From: Bacteroides sp. 214
GTDB taxonomy: Bacteria > Bacteroidota > Bacteroidia > Bacteroidales > Bacteroidaceae
NCBI RefSeq assembly: GCF_010501015.1
Contig: NZ_QVML01000003.1
Coordinates: 120,486-184,485 of the forward strand
Direction of reading: 5' to 3'
Length of the DNA: 64,000 nucleotides
Made by a program: the position numbers and the translations under genes. Numbering within the stretch: the stretch's first letter is position 1; the number at the start of each line of letters is the position of its first letter. The notes under the pieces were generated by a model. The model saw only the letters and a program-made list of their open reading frames with translations, did no database searches and had not been told where the DNA came from. This document shows, piece by piece, positions 9,131 to 18,249 of the stretch.

Positions 9131-10282
9131 ATGATGAAACAAAATAATCTCCTAAAACTAGTTCCCATTATGTTAGCATTCTTCGCTATGGGGTTTGTTG
9201 ATTTGGTTGGAACTGCTACCAATTACGTTAAAAATGATTTGAATTTATCGGATACGATGGCCAATATATTCCCCTCTATGGTGTTCTTTTGGTTTTTGAT
9301 TTGTTCGGTACCAACAGGTATGCTAATGAATCGTATCGGTCGTCGCAAGACGGTACTTTTGAGTTTGACGATTACTGCTACTTCTTTGCTAATTCCTATT
9401 ATTAGCTACTCGTTTGTAGGGATGCTACTTTCATTCTCATTGCTGGGCATAGGTAATGCTTTGATGCAAGTGTCGCTCAATCCGTTGCTGTCGAATGTTG
9501 TAAATGGCGATAAACTGGCCAGCTCTTTAACTTTCGGTCAGTTTGTGAAGGCGATAGCCTCGTTCATAGCACCGCTCATTGCCAGTTGGGGAGCCTTGCA
9601 GTTCCATAATTGGCGCATACTATTCCCTATATTCATGGTTATCTCCGTATTAGCTATTTTTTTCTTGGGTATTACCTCAATTGAAGAAGAGAATACGGCA
9701 ACTCAAAAAAGCTCTACATTCACACAATGTTTTGCCTTATTGGGCGATAAACTAATCCTGCTCTCTTTTTTAGGTATTGTTTGCCATGTAGGTATTGATG
9801 TTGGTACAAACGTTACTGCTCCCAAAATATTGATTGAACGTTTAGGGGTTTCGGTACACGATGCCGTTTATGCTACCAGTGTGTATTTCTTATTTCGTAC
9901 TGTTGGTTGTTTCTCGGGAGCTTTTATTCTGGCACGGTTCTCCTCTAAAAAATTCTTCGGCATCAGTGCGTTTTGTATGCTGCTGGGTATGTGTGGCCTT
10001 TTCTTTTTCGATACAAAGATGATGATTTATGCTTGTGTTGCCCTTATTGGATTTGGCAATTCAAATATTTTCCCTATTATCTTCTCAGCTGCTTTGCTAA
10101 ATAAACCGGAAAAGAAGAACGAGGTATCCGGATTGATGATTATGGGCCTTTTTGGTGGAACCATCTTTCCACTTATTATGGGAATTGCATCCGATGCCAT
10201 AAATGCACAAGCTGGTGCCGTTGTCGTTATGCTGACAGGGGTTATCTACCTGTTATATTTTATTAGAAAGATTGCCAACTAA
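9131..10282 (+). CDS. Major facilitator superfamily sugar permease (probable fructose importer)
   Basis: A 383-residue hydrophobic protein with about twelve membrane-spanning stretches. The short loop motif MNRIGRRKTVL after the second helix (about residues 63-73) is the classic MFS signature between helices 2 and 3. It lies between an exo-fructosidase and a fructokinase gene with gaps of 7 and 17 bp, so it is almost certainly co-transcribed and very likely moves free fructose across the inner membrane, as proposed for BT1758 in the B. thetaiotaomicron levan locus. Substrate is inferred from context only; glucose or other hexoses cannot be excluded. Confidence 0.88.
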   Translation: MMKQNNLLKLVPIMLAFFAMGFVDLVGTATNYVKNDLNLSDTMANIFPSMVFFWFLICSVPTGMLMNRIGRRKTVLLSLTITATSLLIPIISYSFVGMLLSFSLLGIGNALMQVSLNPLLSNVVNGDKLASSLTFGQFVKAIASFIAPLIASWGALQFHNWRILFPIFMVISVLAIFFLGITSIEEENTATQKSSTFTQCFALLGDKLILLSFLGIVCHVGIDVGTNVTAPKILIERLGVSVHDAVYATSVYFLFRTVGCFSGAFILARFSSKKFFGISAFCMLLGMCGLFFFDTKMMIYACVALIGFGNSNIFPIIFSAALLNKPEKKNEVSGLMIMGLFGGTIFPLIMGIASDAINAQAGAVVVMLTGVIYLLYFIRKIAN

Positions 10283-10299
10283 GTATTAAAACGAATAGT

Positions 10300-11214
10300 A
10301 TGAATAATATAATTGTAGGAATGGGCGAAGCATTGTGGGATATGCTTCCTGAAGGAAAGAAAATTGGAGGTGCCCCCGCCAACTTTGCATACCACGTATC
10401 TCAGTTTGGGCTGAACAGTCGGGTAGTTAGTGCTGTGGGCAATGATAAGTTGGGTGAAGAGATAATGAGTGTATTCCAAGAAAAAGCACTTCAATGTTGT
10501 ATAGAATGTGTTAATTATCCCACAGGAACTGTTCAGGTAACACTCGATAGTGAGGGCATTCCTTGTTATGAGATAAAAGAAGGGGTAGCGTGGGATAATA
10601 TTCCTTTTACCGAAGAACTTAGACAACTGGCACTCAACACTCGTGCTGTATGTTTCGGGTCGTTGGCACAGCGAAGCGAAGCAAGTAAGAACACCATCAA
10701 CAAATTTCTTGAAACGATGCCTAATACAGAAGGGCAACTTAAGATTTTCGATATCAACTTGCGTCAACACTTCTATAATAAGGAGATTTTGGCGCACTCA
10801 TTGGAGCAATGCAATGTATTAAAGATTAATGATGAAGAGTTAGTTATGATTGGTCGTATGTTTGGATACCCTGGCACCGACCTACAAGAGAAATGCCAAA
10901 AATTACTCTCTGATTATAATTTAAAGATGCTTATTCTAACCTGCGGCACTAATGGAAGTTATGTATTTACGCCCGATGCTATTTCATTCAAAGAAACACC
11001 GCTCGTAACCGTAGCCGATACTGTTGGAGCAGGCGACTCCTTTACCGCTGCTTTCTGCGCTTCCATCCTTGCGGGTAAAAGCATTAGCGAAGCACACCAA
11101 CTAGCAGTTGATGTATCGGCTTACGTATGCACACAAAGTGGCGCGATGCCTATATTGCCAGATGTGCTAAAGGAAGAAGTCTCTATTGTTTTTTCTTCTT
11201 CAAGAAGTCGGTAG
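10300..11214 (+). CDS. Fructokinase (PfkB/ribokinase family)
   Basis: A 304-residue PfkB-family sugar kinase. The N-terminal substrate-binding block IGGAPANFAYHVSQFG (about residues 22-37) and the C-terminal signature DTVGAGDSF (240-248) are both intact; Asp246 is the expected catalytic base. It would convert cytosolic fructose to fructose phosphate with ATP, feeding glycolysis. It is the third gene of the GH32-permease-kinase operon. Its 3' end overlaps the 3' end of the convergent HTCS gene by 32 bp, so both genes share coding sequence and no terminator fits between them. Length and motifs are normal for bacterial fructokinases. Confidence 0.92.
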   Translation: MNNIIVGMGEALWDMLPEGKKIGGAPANFAYHVSQFGLNSRVVSAVGNDKLGEEIMSVFQEKALQCCIECVNYPTGTVQVTLDSEGIPCYEIKEGVAWDNIPFTEELRQLALNTRAVCFGSLAQRSEASKNTINKFLETMPNTEGQLKIFDINLRQHFYNKEILAHSLEQCNVLKINDEELVMIGRMFGYPGTDLQEKCQKLLSDYNLKMLILTCGTNGSYVFTPDAISFKETPLVTVADTVGAGDSFTAAFCASILAGKSISEAHQLAVDVSAYVCTQSGAMPILPDVLKEEVSIVFSSSRSR

Positions 11215-13900
11215 GTGTTTCGCCATATTGCTCTTTGTAGCATTTGGAGAAATAGGAAGGTGAGGTAAATCCTACCTCATAGCAGACTTCTGCAATACTT
11301 AACTCTGTGGATGACAACAAAGAAATAGCTTTTCGAAGACGTGTAGCCCTCAACAATTCGTTGGGGGCGTAGTTTGTCAGCGATTTGATTTTGCGATAGA
11401 GTTGCACTCGGCTTAACCCCATTTGCTTACCCAGATCCTCTACATTCAAAGCGGTGTCGTTTAGGTTCTCTTCGATTAACCTCTTGAATTTCTCCACAAA
11501 ATCTTTATCCATATCACATACATTCTCTCGTACGCTTATCTGGTTGTCGTTCAGTACTTGTTTGATACGTTTGTTGGAGTCAATCAAATTTTTGATGCGC
11601 GACTGTAATACCTGTGAGCTGAAAGGTTTGGAAATGTATGAATCGGCACCACCATTATAACCTTGTATGCGTTGTTCGTCAAGTGAGCAAGCCGTTAGCA
11701 GGATAATGGGGATGTGACATGTTTGTAGTTCTTTTTTTAGGCGGCGGCAACACTCTACCCCGTCTATCCCCGGCATCATTACATCGGATACAATTACATC
11801 GGGCACGTATTTCATGGCTTTACGTATTCCTTCCATACCGTTTGAAGCCTCCAATATGGAATATTCATGCTGGAGTAGTCCACGTATGTACATGCGAATG
11901 TCTGCGTTATCATCAATAACCAGTAAGGAAAGTTTAGTAGGGTCGTATGCCTCTTCTTCAGGTAGATCACCCATAGAGAAATCGGGTAATGAGATACTCT
12001 CAACTGCATGGGTATCGATAGTTGCTAGTTCGCTTTTTATCGTAGGAAAATTGAGTGTAAATACGGTACCCGCTTTCTCGTCGCTTTCAACAGTGATAGT
12101 TCCTTCATGCAATTCCACAAAAGCCTTAACAAGTGCAAGTCCGATGCCGGATCCCGAATGGTGTCTGTCTATTTTATAAAAACGATCGAAGATGCTGCGT
12201 ATATGTTCGGGCGAAATTAGGCTACCTGTATTGGCTATTTTCAGCAGAAAGCGATTCTCGGCTGAGATGAATGAAAGGGTTACGGAAATTTTTCCATTCT
12301 CGGGTGTGAACTTAAGGGCATTAGAAAGAAGATTATAGTAGATGCGTTCTAGTTTTTCCACATCTGCAAGCATTAAGTAATTAGTAACATCCGCTTGTAC
12401 ATCAAATGAGAAGTGAATATGCTTCTTTTGAGCAACCGTTAGAAACGAACTATTCCAACTTTGCAGCACCTCGGCCAAATTAACCTGTGAAGGATGAAAC
12501 TCTAATTTACCATTTTCAAACTTGCGGAAGTCGAGGATTTGGTTTACCAATCGCAATAAGATATTTACGTTGCGTTTTACTAATTGCAATAGTTGCGATT
12601 GTTCTTCTGAAAGCGATTTATCTGCCAATAGATAATCTATAGGGTCTGCAACTAGTGTTAGTGGCGTTCTAAAATCGTGCGAAATATTGGTAAAGAAGAC
12701 GAGTTTGGCATGTGTGGCTTCTTCGAGTTGCTTAGAAAGATCAATCAACTGGTCACGTTGTTGTTCCAATTGCTCCTTCTGGCGAGAAAGTTCTTTATTC
12801 AGTCGGTTCTTGGCACGTAGTGATTTAATAACCATAAGCAATAATCCTGCAAATAAAGCCAATATGAGCAAACTGCCATAAAGTAGGATTTGCTGCGTTG
12901 AGTAACGAGACAAGTAAATATCTATCTTGCCATTCAGCGTGCGGATTTTATCATCTAATGCAGATATTTGATGTGTCTGTAAAGTCATAACGCGTGCATT
13001 TGTGTGGTCAACCACGGCAGTGTTTAAGATGGTTTCGCGTGGAAAGTCGCGTCCTTCGAGTATATCCATGGCTATTTGAATAATTTTATCTCCACCGGTA
13101 GGATAGATAAAAGTAGCATCAAGTACTCCTTTTTCTACTAAGTCAAGTCCATATCCTTCGCCAGGTAAGGCGTCAATCCCAATGAAATTCATATCGCCTT
13201 CTCGCTTGTGTTGCAAAGCAGCAGCGTATGCGCCTGCTGCCATGCGATCGTTTTGTGCATATATTACATCAATGTGGTTAAAGCGTGAAAGTATAATATT
13301 CATTTTTTCACCCGCAGGTTCGCGAAGCCAGCCTGCATCTTCTTGGCACAATAACTCTATGCTTGGGTAATGGCTGATAGCACTCATAAACCCTTGATGA
13401 CGATCTATGGCCGGTGTTGAACCAGCAAGACCTGTTAGTTCGGCAACTCGTCCCTTACCTTCAAGCATGGAGGCAATGTAGTTACCTACACTCTTACCTA
13501 TTTCGTAGTTATCGGCTCCTACCCATGCCGTATATTTATCGGATAAGATATTCCGATCGAAAACAATGATTGCAATACCTTTATCGTAGGCTTCTTCAAT
13601 GATGGCGGTCATGGGAGCAGCTTCGTTTGGAGCAACGACGATCAAGTCAACAGCTTGATCTATGAAATAACGAATATCTTGCTTTTGTGCTTCGGTATCG
13701 TCTTTTACAGTACGTATTTCTACGCTTACACCATCATAGAACATGGATTCGCGTATTATTTCTTGGTTTACTTGGTGTCGCCATTCATCATCGCTACATT
13801 GTGATACGCCTATTCTGTAGCGAGAAGTTTCCTTTGCACAACCAGAAAGAAAGAGAATTAAGAAAGAAAGTAATAGTATCAGGTAGGTAAATCGTGTCAT
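11183..13900 (-). CDS. Hybrid two-component system with periplasmic sugar-binding sensor (fructose-type HTCS)
   Basis: A 905-residue one-protein signalling system. In order: an N-terminal signal (SGC at residue 21), a periplasmic-binding-protein domain of the LacI/ribose-binding type (about 28-310), a transmembrane helix (about 338-358), a coiled coil, a histidine kinase with His408 in SHDFRTPL, an ATPase domain with SGSGIGLAL (582-590), a receiver with phospho-acceptor Asp706 in VSDVMMPG, and a C-terminal AraC-type helix-turn-helix (about 800-905). The B. thetaiotaomicron counterpart BT1754 senses fructose directly and switches on the levan locus, so the same is inferred here. It is convergent with, and overlaps, the fructokinase gene. 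It starts 27 bp after the stop of the DUF4294 gene. Confidence 0.95.
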   Translation of the reverse strand: MTRFTYLILLLSFLILFLSGCAKETSRYRIGVSQCSDDEWRHQVNQEIIRESMFYDGVSVEIRTVKDDTEAQKQDIRYFIDQAVDLIVVAPNEAAPMTAIIEEAYDKGIAIIVFDRNILSDKYTAWVGADNYEIGKSVGNYIASMLEGKGRVAELTGLAGSTPAIDRHQGFMSAISHYPSIELLCQEDAGWLREPAGEKMNIILSRFNHIDVIYAQNDRMAAGAYAAALQHKREGDMNFIGIDALPGEGYGLDLVEKGVLDATFIYPTGGDKIIQIAMDILEGRDFPRETILNTAVVDHTNARVMTLQTHQISALDDKIRTLNGKIDIYLSRYSTQQILLYGSLLILALFAGLLLMVIKSLRAKNRLNKELSRQKEQLEQQRDQLIDLSKQLEEATHAKLVFFTNISHDFRTPLTLVADPIDYLLADKSLSEEQSQLLQLVKRNVNILLRLVNQILDFRKFENGKLEFHPSQVNLAEVLQSWNSSFLTVAQKKHIHFSFDVQADVTNYLMLADVEKLERIYYNLLSNALKFTPENGKISVTLSFISAENRFLLKIANTGSLISPEHIRSIFDRFYKIDRHHSGSGIGLALVKAFVELHEGTITVESDEKAGTVFTLNFPTIKSELATIDTHAVESISLPDFSMGDLPEEEAYDPTKLSLLVIDDNADIRMYIRGLLQHEYSILEASNGMEGIRKAMKYVPDVIVSDVMMPGIDGVECCRRLKKELQTCHIPIILLTACSLDEQRIQGYNGGADSYISKPFSSQVLQSRIKNLIDSNKRIKQVLNDNQISVRENVCDMDKDFVEKFKRLIEENLNDTALNVEDLGKQMGLSRVQLYRKIKSLTNYAPNELLRATRLRKAISLLSSTELSIAEVCYEVGFTSPSYFSKCYKEQYGETPTDFLKKKKQ

Positions 13901-13927
13901 TCAGTGTGTTTTTAATAGTTCCATAAA

Positions 13928-14533
13928 TTATATCTGCCCATTCTCCACCAATATAACCACTCGTTCAATCAATTTGTCTTCTCCTTTCGGGTCATACTGC
14001 TTTTTTAAACTTGCGCCAAATACCGATGCGAATGCCTGGTAAAAGCCAGCTTTAAAAGGGCCCATAAACGCTTTCAACAACTGGTACGAACTTTGATTAC
14101 ATTCTCTATCTACTAATTTGATGAGCAGTTTGCCTTGTGTAAACGAGAGTTTCTTCATTTTGGAAGTGTATTGTTCCTTAATACCTTTCTCTACACGTTT
14201 TATATGGCGTTCTTTAGATTTTTCGTTGGGTAGTGTTTGCAAATACTCGTAAGTTTCGAGGGTAATGCGGTAAATATCCTTTGAGTAAGGAAGTGTTATT
14301 TTTACATTCCGAACAAGCCGATCGTATTCTCGCTGTTCTTTTTTATTCTTAAAAACAAGTGGTTTGAAAATATGAACTTCGGGCAAGTTGATGTACGGAA
14401 TAGTATCGCCTTGATAAACACACATCGGGACAAGAAGAATTTCCTTGTCTTTCTCTTTTTCCTGTGCATTGCCAAAAGCAGGGAAAGTGATTAATAGTGC
14501 TGTAATAATCAGCATGTTAAGCCATCTCCTCAT
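13928..14533 (-). CDS. DUF4294 family exported protein
   Basis: A protein of about 201 residues with a Sec-type signal peptide ending near FGNAQ. The rest is basic and hydrophilic, with conserved-looking blocks VYQGDTIPYINLPEVHIF and YDRLVRNVKITLPY that I recognise as DUF4294, a Bacteroidetes family of unknown function. I use the ATG at 14533, because an upstream start at 14596 would put 21 unlikely residues before the signal. A good promoter ends only about 5 bp before this ATG, so the ATG at 14515 (which still leaves a complete signal peptide) is a real alternative. It is divergent from the helix-hairpin-helix envelope gene and upstream of the HTCS gene. The role is unknown. Confidence 0.75.
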   Translation of the reverse strand: MRRWLNMLIITALLITFPAFGNAQEKEKDKEILLVPMCVYQGDTIPYINLPEVHIFKPLVFKNKKEQREYDRLVRNVKITLPYSKDIYRITLETYEYLQTLPNEKSKERHIKRVEKGIKEQYTSKMKKLSFTQGKLLIKLVDRECNQSSYQLLKAFMGPFKAGFYQAFASVFGASLKKQYDPKGEDKLIERVVILVENGQI

Positions 14534-14537
14534 AGTG

Positions 14538-14567
14538 CAAAAGTAATAGAATAAATCGATATGCAAA
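14538..14567 (-). promoter_or_regulatory. Bacteroides-type promoter of the DUF4294 gene
   Basis: On the minus strand, TTTG (14567-14564) is followed after 18 bp by an exact -7 element TACTTTTG (14545-14538). The box ends only 4 bp before the ATG at 14533, so transcription would start at or just after that ATG. Either the message is leaderless or translation begins at 14515. Confidence 0.55.
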
Positions 14568-14587
14568 CAACAGGAATATAAATATGC

Positions 14588-14618
14588 TTGTAGCATTAAC
14601 TTTTTTAACTTACCTTCG
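14588..14618 (+). promoter_or_regulatory. Probable promoter of the helix-hairpin-helix envelope gene
   Basis: TTG (14588-14590), 20 bp, then TACCTTCG (14611-14618), one mismatch from TAnnTTTG. It lies 38 bp before the ATG at 14657 and is back to back with the DUF4294 promoter. Confidence 0.4.
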
Positions 14619-14656
14619 ACCGCTTATTATGTTGAAATAAATTAAACTACGACAAA

Positions 14657-16699
14657 ATGAACTTAAAAAAGATTCCTGTCTTTTTCTTTTTATCTATTGA
14701 AATATCTTTTTCTGGTTTGTTTGCTCAAAATAAAAATGTAATTGCTTGGGAAGATGTATTAGAGCAATTATCCATTGATAACGAAGAAGGGTATACTTGG
14801 GAAAATGAAATAGAAGAGCTGCATGAGCGTATTAAAGAACCCATTAACTTAAATAGTATTACGAAAAAGGAACTGGAAGAATTTCCTTTTTTGAATGATA
14901 AGCAAATAGAGAATATTCTTGCATACCTATATATTCATGGACAGATGCAAACCATTTACGAACTACAGTTGGTTGGCGATATGGATAAAGAGACTATTCA
15001 ATACCTGCTCCCTTTTGTTTATGTAGGCGTTGTAGAAGAAAAACAGTCGCTACCTACACTGAAGCACATAGTAAAGTATGGAAAGCAAGAGTTAACCACT
15101 CGTTTGGATATTCCTTTCTATGAACGGAAAGGCTATAAAGGTACTGTCGAATCGGAAACGACTTACTTAGGACACCCCATGTATCACTCTGTGCGTTATG
15201 CATTTCGCTACTCAAACCATCTATACATAGGCGTAACTGCCGAAAAAGATGCAGGAGAACCGCTCTTTGCTTTGCACAACAAGAAAGGATATGATTATTA
15301 TTCGTTCTACGCTTATCTGCGCGATATTGGGCGGTTGAAATATTTGGCGTTGGGCAATTACCGTTTGTCGTACGGACAAGGCTTAGTCATCAGCAATGAT
15401 TTTATTATAGGAAAGAGTACGTCTGCCAACTCCTTTAGCCTCAATAGTAATCATATAAAGAAACACTCTTCTACCGATGAGTATAATTACTTCACTGGTA
15501 TAGCTGCTGCTTATCAATGGAATAATTGGGTGTTTTCGGGCTTTTACTCTTATCGAGAGATGGATGGAATTGTAACTAATGATGCCATTACCTCTATTCT
15601 GAAAACCGGATTACATCGTACACGTCGCGAAGTGAACCGGAAAAATGTATTTGCTTTACAACTAATGGGAGGGAATGTGAGCTATACCAAGAATAATCTC
15701 AAACTTGGAATAACTGGTATTTATTATTTTTTTGATCGACCTTATGAACCGCAGCTTCGCGAATACTCCAAATACAACTTGCAGGGTAACTATTTTCATA
15801 ATACCGGTGTGGATTATAAATATCGGCTGAACAACTTTTCATTTACAGGCGAAACAGCTATCAGTAAAGGAAACAACATAGCTACTGTCAATACCATTCA
15901 CTATTCTCCATCATCTTTGTATAGTTTCTCGGTGCTTCATCGTTATTATAGCTATAAATATTGGGGGCTGTTCAGTCGCTCTTTTTCAGAAGGAGGTTAT
16001 GTGCAGAATGAGAATGGGTGGTATTTCTCGGCAACCATGCTGCCCATTAAGTATTGGAAATTCTTTCTTTCGGTCGATTTCTTTTCATTTCCATGGTGGA
16101 GATATTTGGTAGACGCTCCTTCGCAGGGGATAGATTTTCAACTTCAATCTACCTATACGCCCAATAAGAGTGTGAGTATGTATGTGCGCTATCGTTACAA
16201 GAAAAAAGAAAAAAACTATACTGATGAGGATAAAGTAAAAACCGTGCGTCCCATTCACCACCACAAACTAAGATACCAATTATTGTATGCACCACCACAT
16301 AGTATCTCTTTTCGTACCACGGCAGATTACAATCACCTGCATACTCAAGGAGTTTCCGCTAATCAAGGATTTTCGATTACGCAAACTGTTTCTTACACAC
16401 CTTCTACACTACCGCTCAAGATAAATATACAAGGAACATATTTCCATACCGACGATTACTTTACTCGTGTCTACGCATACGAAAAGGGCTTATTATATAG
16501 CTTTTATACCCCTTCCTTTTATGGACATGGTTTTCGCTATTCTGCTTATATCCGTTGGGATATTGCTGAGAATTGGATGGTTATTGCCAAGTATGGCTCA
16601 ACGGTTTACGACGATAAGAACGAAATCGGTTCGGGGCAAGATCTTATTGAGGATAACAAGAAACGAGACTTGCAATTACAACTACGGGTGAAGTTTTAA
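14657..16699 (+). CDS. Outer-membrane protein with helix-hairpin-helix domain (ComEA-like N-terminal region)
   Basis: A 680-residue exported protein. After a signal peptide ending near GLFAQ (about residue 24) comes a region with helix-hairpin-helix character (about 55-125; INLNSITKKELEEFPFL is the typical start), as found in ComEA. The remaining roughly 550 residues are rich in alternating aromatic and polar residues (for example YDYYSFYAYLRDIGRLKYLA) and end LQLRVKF, with a terminal Phe, consistent with an outer-membrane beta-barrel. This architecture is common in Bacteroidales but has no assigned function that I know of. The helix-hairpin-helix could mediate DNA contact or simply be structural. 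The 3' end overlaps the convergent esterase gene by 18 bp. Confidence 0.78.
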   Translation: MNLKKIPVFFFLSIEISFSGLFAQNKNVIAWEDVLEQLSIDNEEGYTWENEIEELHERIKEPINLNSITKKELEEFPFLNDKQIENILAYLYIHGQMQTIYELQLVGDMDKETIQYLLPFVYVGVVEEKQSLPTLKHIVKYGKQELTTRLDIPFYERKGYKGTVESETTYLGHPMYHSVRYAFRYSNHLYIGVTAEKDAGEPLFALHNKKGYDYYSFYAYLRDIGRLKYLALGNYRLSYGQGLVISNDFIIGKSTSANSFSLNSNHIKKHSSTDEYNYFTGIAAAYQWNNWVFSGFYSYREMDGIVTNDAITSILKTGLHRTRREVNRKNVFALQLMGGNVSYTKNNLKLGITGIYYFFDRPYEPQLREYSKYNLQGNYFHNTGVDYKYRLNNFSFTGETAISKGNNIATVNTIHYSPSSLYSFSVLHRYYSYKYWGLFSRSFSEGGYVQNENGWYFSATMLPIKYWKFFLSVDFFSFPWWRYLVDAPSQGIDFQLQSTYTPNKSVSMYVRYRYKKKEKNYTDEDKVKTVRPIHHHKLRYQLLYAPPHSISFRTTADYNHLHTQGVSANQGFSITQTVSYTPSTLPLKINIQGTYFHTDDYFTRVYAYEKGLLYSFYTPSFYGHGFRYSAYIRWDIAENWMVIAKYGSTVYDDKNEIGSGQDLIEDNKKRDLQLQLRVKF

Positions 16700-18004
16700 C
16701 TGCTTCTTAATCCACGCCATTTGTTGATAATGCGTTTCCATGGTTGTCCAATGCTCATTAATGGGTGTAATTAATGCCTCTTTGGGAGATGAAAGTACAT
16801 TATATACCGCATAACTTGTTGTGGGTGGACAAACATTATCATTAAAGCCCCATGTAAGAAAAACCGGTACGGTTATACGGCGAGCAAAGTTAACCACATC
16901 ATAATAAGACAGCGTATTAATAACTTCAGGTGTCAATTGAATATTTTGATACTTACGGCCAAAATGTGGATATCCGCCTGTTCGTCCAATTTCTGCATAT
17001 CCTGCCATATCCGAAAGTGCTGGATGATTGGCTACACAGGCTGTAATGCGCGAATCGAGTCCTGCTAACATCAATGCCAATGCTCCACCTTGGCTCCCGC
17101 CTTGTGTGGCTAAATTAATTCCATCCCATTCGGGCAAGGAGCAAAGGTAGTCTACTGCCCGTACACAAGCCAGATAAACTCTTTTCAAATAGTAGGTATC
17201 GCGTGTATGGATTCCATTTGCCAAATATCCGTTTGCATTATGTCCACCAAAGGTGGCTGAAATGTTTTTGTAAGACTCTGCATCCATAGCTGGATTTATG
17301 CCATGTATTTCCATATCAAAGCGGATAAATCCATTTTCGGCATAAAAGATTGTTTTTAGTGGATTCATTGGTTTAATACCTGCTCCCGGAGGTGATACAA
17401 CAACAGGGTATTTACCTTCTTTTTTAGGTTTGGTCAGGTATCCATACACGTACTGTCCGGGTTTATAGCATTGTAATTTTACTAAATAGCAATCAATTTT
17501 ATCTGATGAGAATTCTTCTACAAATACCACCTCCGGTTTCATGGGGAGGATAGCTTGTTGCTCAAGATTTTCTTTCCAGAACAAGTCGAAATCAACAGGC
17601 ATAGTTGTATATGGAGTTATTTTTTCGGGCGAGAAGCCAACTTTCACATGGTGATTATAGGTATTTCCATTGCGTTTTATCGTTAAGTTACAATCTCGGA
17701 AACCCGGTTTTTTCATCGTTCCAATATTTATTTCCGCCTTCCCGTTTTTTAGTTTTATACTGCCTTTTTTGTCAGGCTCTAAGCAATCATTGGCAATGGT
17801 AAATATTACTTCTTGCCCATCCAGCGGAATACCATATTCATAGACAGATAGAGATATAGTCGCTGTTTCGCCTGTTTCATACAACCAGTCACTATGGTTA
17901 GGAGTGGTTACCCAAAGTATGTTGCTGCGATAAGGGTAATTTTCGGCAATTGCTTGCAGATGTAATAAAATAAAAACGCAGGTAATGATAGAAATCCTTT
18001 TCAT
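16682..18004 (-). CDS. CE7-type carbohydrate acetyl esterase (acetylxylan esterase/AXE1 family)
   Basis: A 440-residue exported alpha/beta hydrolase. A signal peptide (to about residue 20, LQAIA) and a beta-sandwich N-terminal part precede the hydrolase domain (about 125-440). The likely catalytic triad is Ser304 in GGSQGG, Asp389 in GFNDNVCPP and His418 in NEHWTT, the arrangement of the CE7 acetylxylan esterase/cephalosporin deacetylase family. It probably removes acetyl groups from plant polysaccharides. It is divergent from a pectin methylesterase gene and the susCD pair that follows, so acetylated pectin is a reasonable substrate, but xylan or other acetylated sugars fit the family equally well. 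Its end overlaps the envelope gene by 18 bp. Confidence 0.85.
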   Translation of the reverse strand: MKRISIITCVFILLHLQAIAENYPYRSNILWVTTPNHSDWLYETGETATISLSVYEYGIPLDGQEVIFTIANDCLEPDKKGSIKLKNGKAEINIGTMKKPGFRDCNLTIKRNGNTYNHHVKVGFSPEKITPYTTMPVDFDLFWKENLEQQAILPMKPEVVFVEEFSSDKIDCYLVKLQCYKPGQYVYGYLTKPKKEGKYPVVVSPPGAGIKPMNPLKTIFYAENGFIRFDMEIHGINPAMDAESYKNISATFGGHNANGYLANGIHTRDTYYLKRVYLACVRAVDYLCSLPEWDGINLATQGGSQGGALALMLAGLDSRITACVANHPALSDMAGYAEIGRTGGYPHFGRKYQNIQLTPEVINTLSYYDVVNFARRITVPVFLTWGFNDNVCPPTTSYAVYNVLSSPKEALITPINEHWTTMETHYQQMAWIKKQLKLHP

Positions 18005-18036
18005 GCTGAAATTAATAATGGGTTTGTATTTGTTAG

Positions 18037-18118
18037 CAAATATAATGAACCTCTTCCTTTATTTTATGCAACAACTCATAAAGTATAAGTAAACGACCAA
18101 AAAGTATACAAAATAAAA
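18037..18118. promoter_or_regulatory. Divergent esterase/pectinesterase control region with 21-bp direct repeats
   Basis: Between the two divergent esterase genes, AAAGTATA occurs at 18080-18087 and 18101-18108, exactly 21 bp (two helical turns) apart, within longer half-sites matching CAnAAAGTATA. This is the layout expected for an AraC-family dimer or HTCS operator. An exact minus-strand -7 element (TATATTTG) lies at 18037-18044, 33 bp upstream of the esterase ATG. No convincing plus-strand promoter was found before the pectinesterase. Control by the HTCS at 25.2-29.6 kb is inferred. Confidence 0.45.
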
Positions 18119-18249
18119 CAAGGTGAAAAATTGGTTTAGAAGCGGATGAATCCCCAATCAAATATTTAACCACAATGAGTTGTTTTTACACCTGTCTTTA
18201 TGGGCTTCTTATTAATCTTGCACATCGAAATTATAAAAATAAAAAAATT

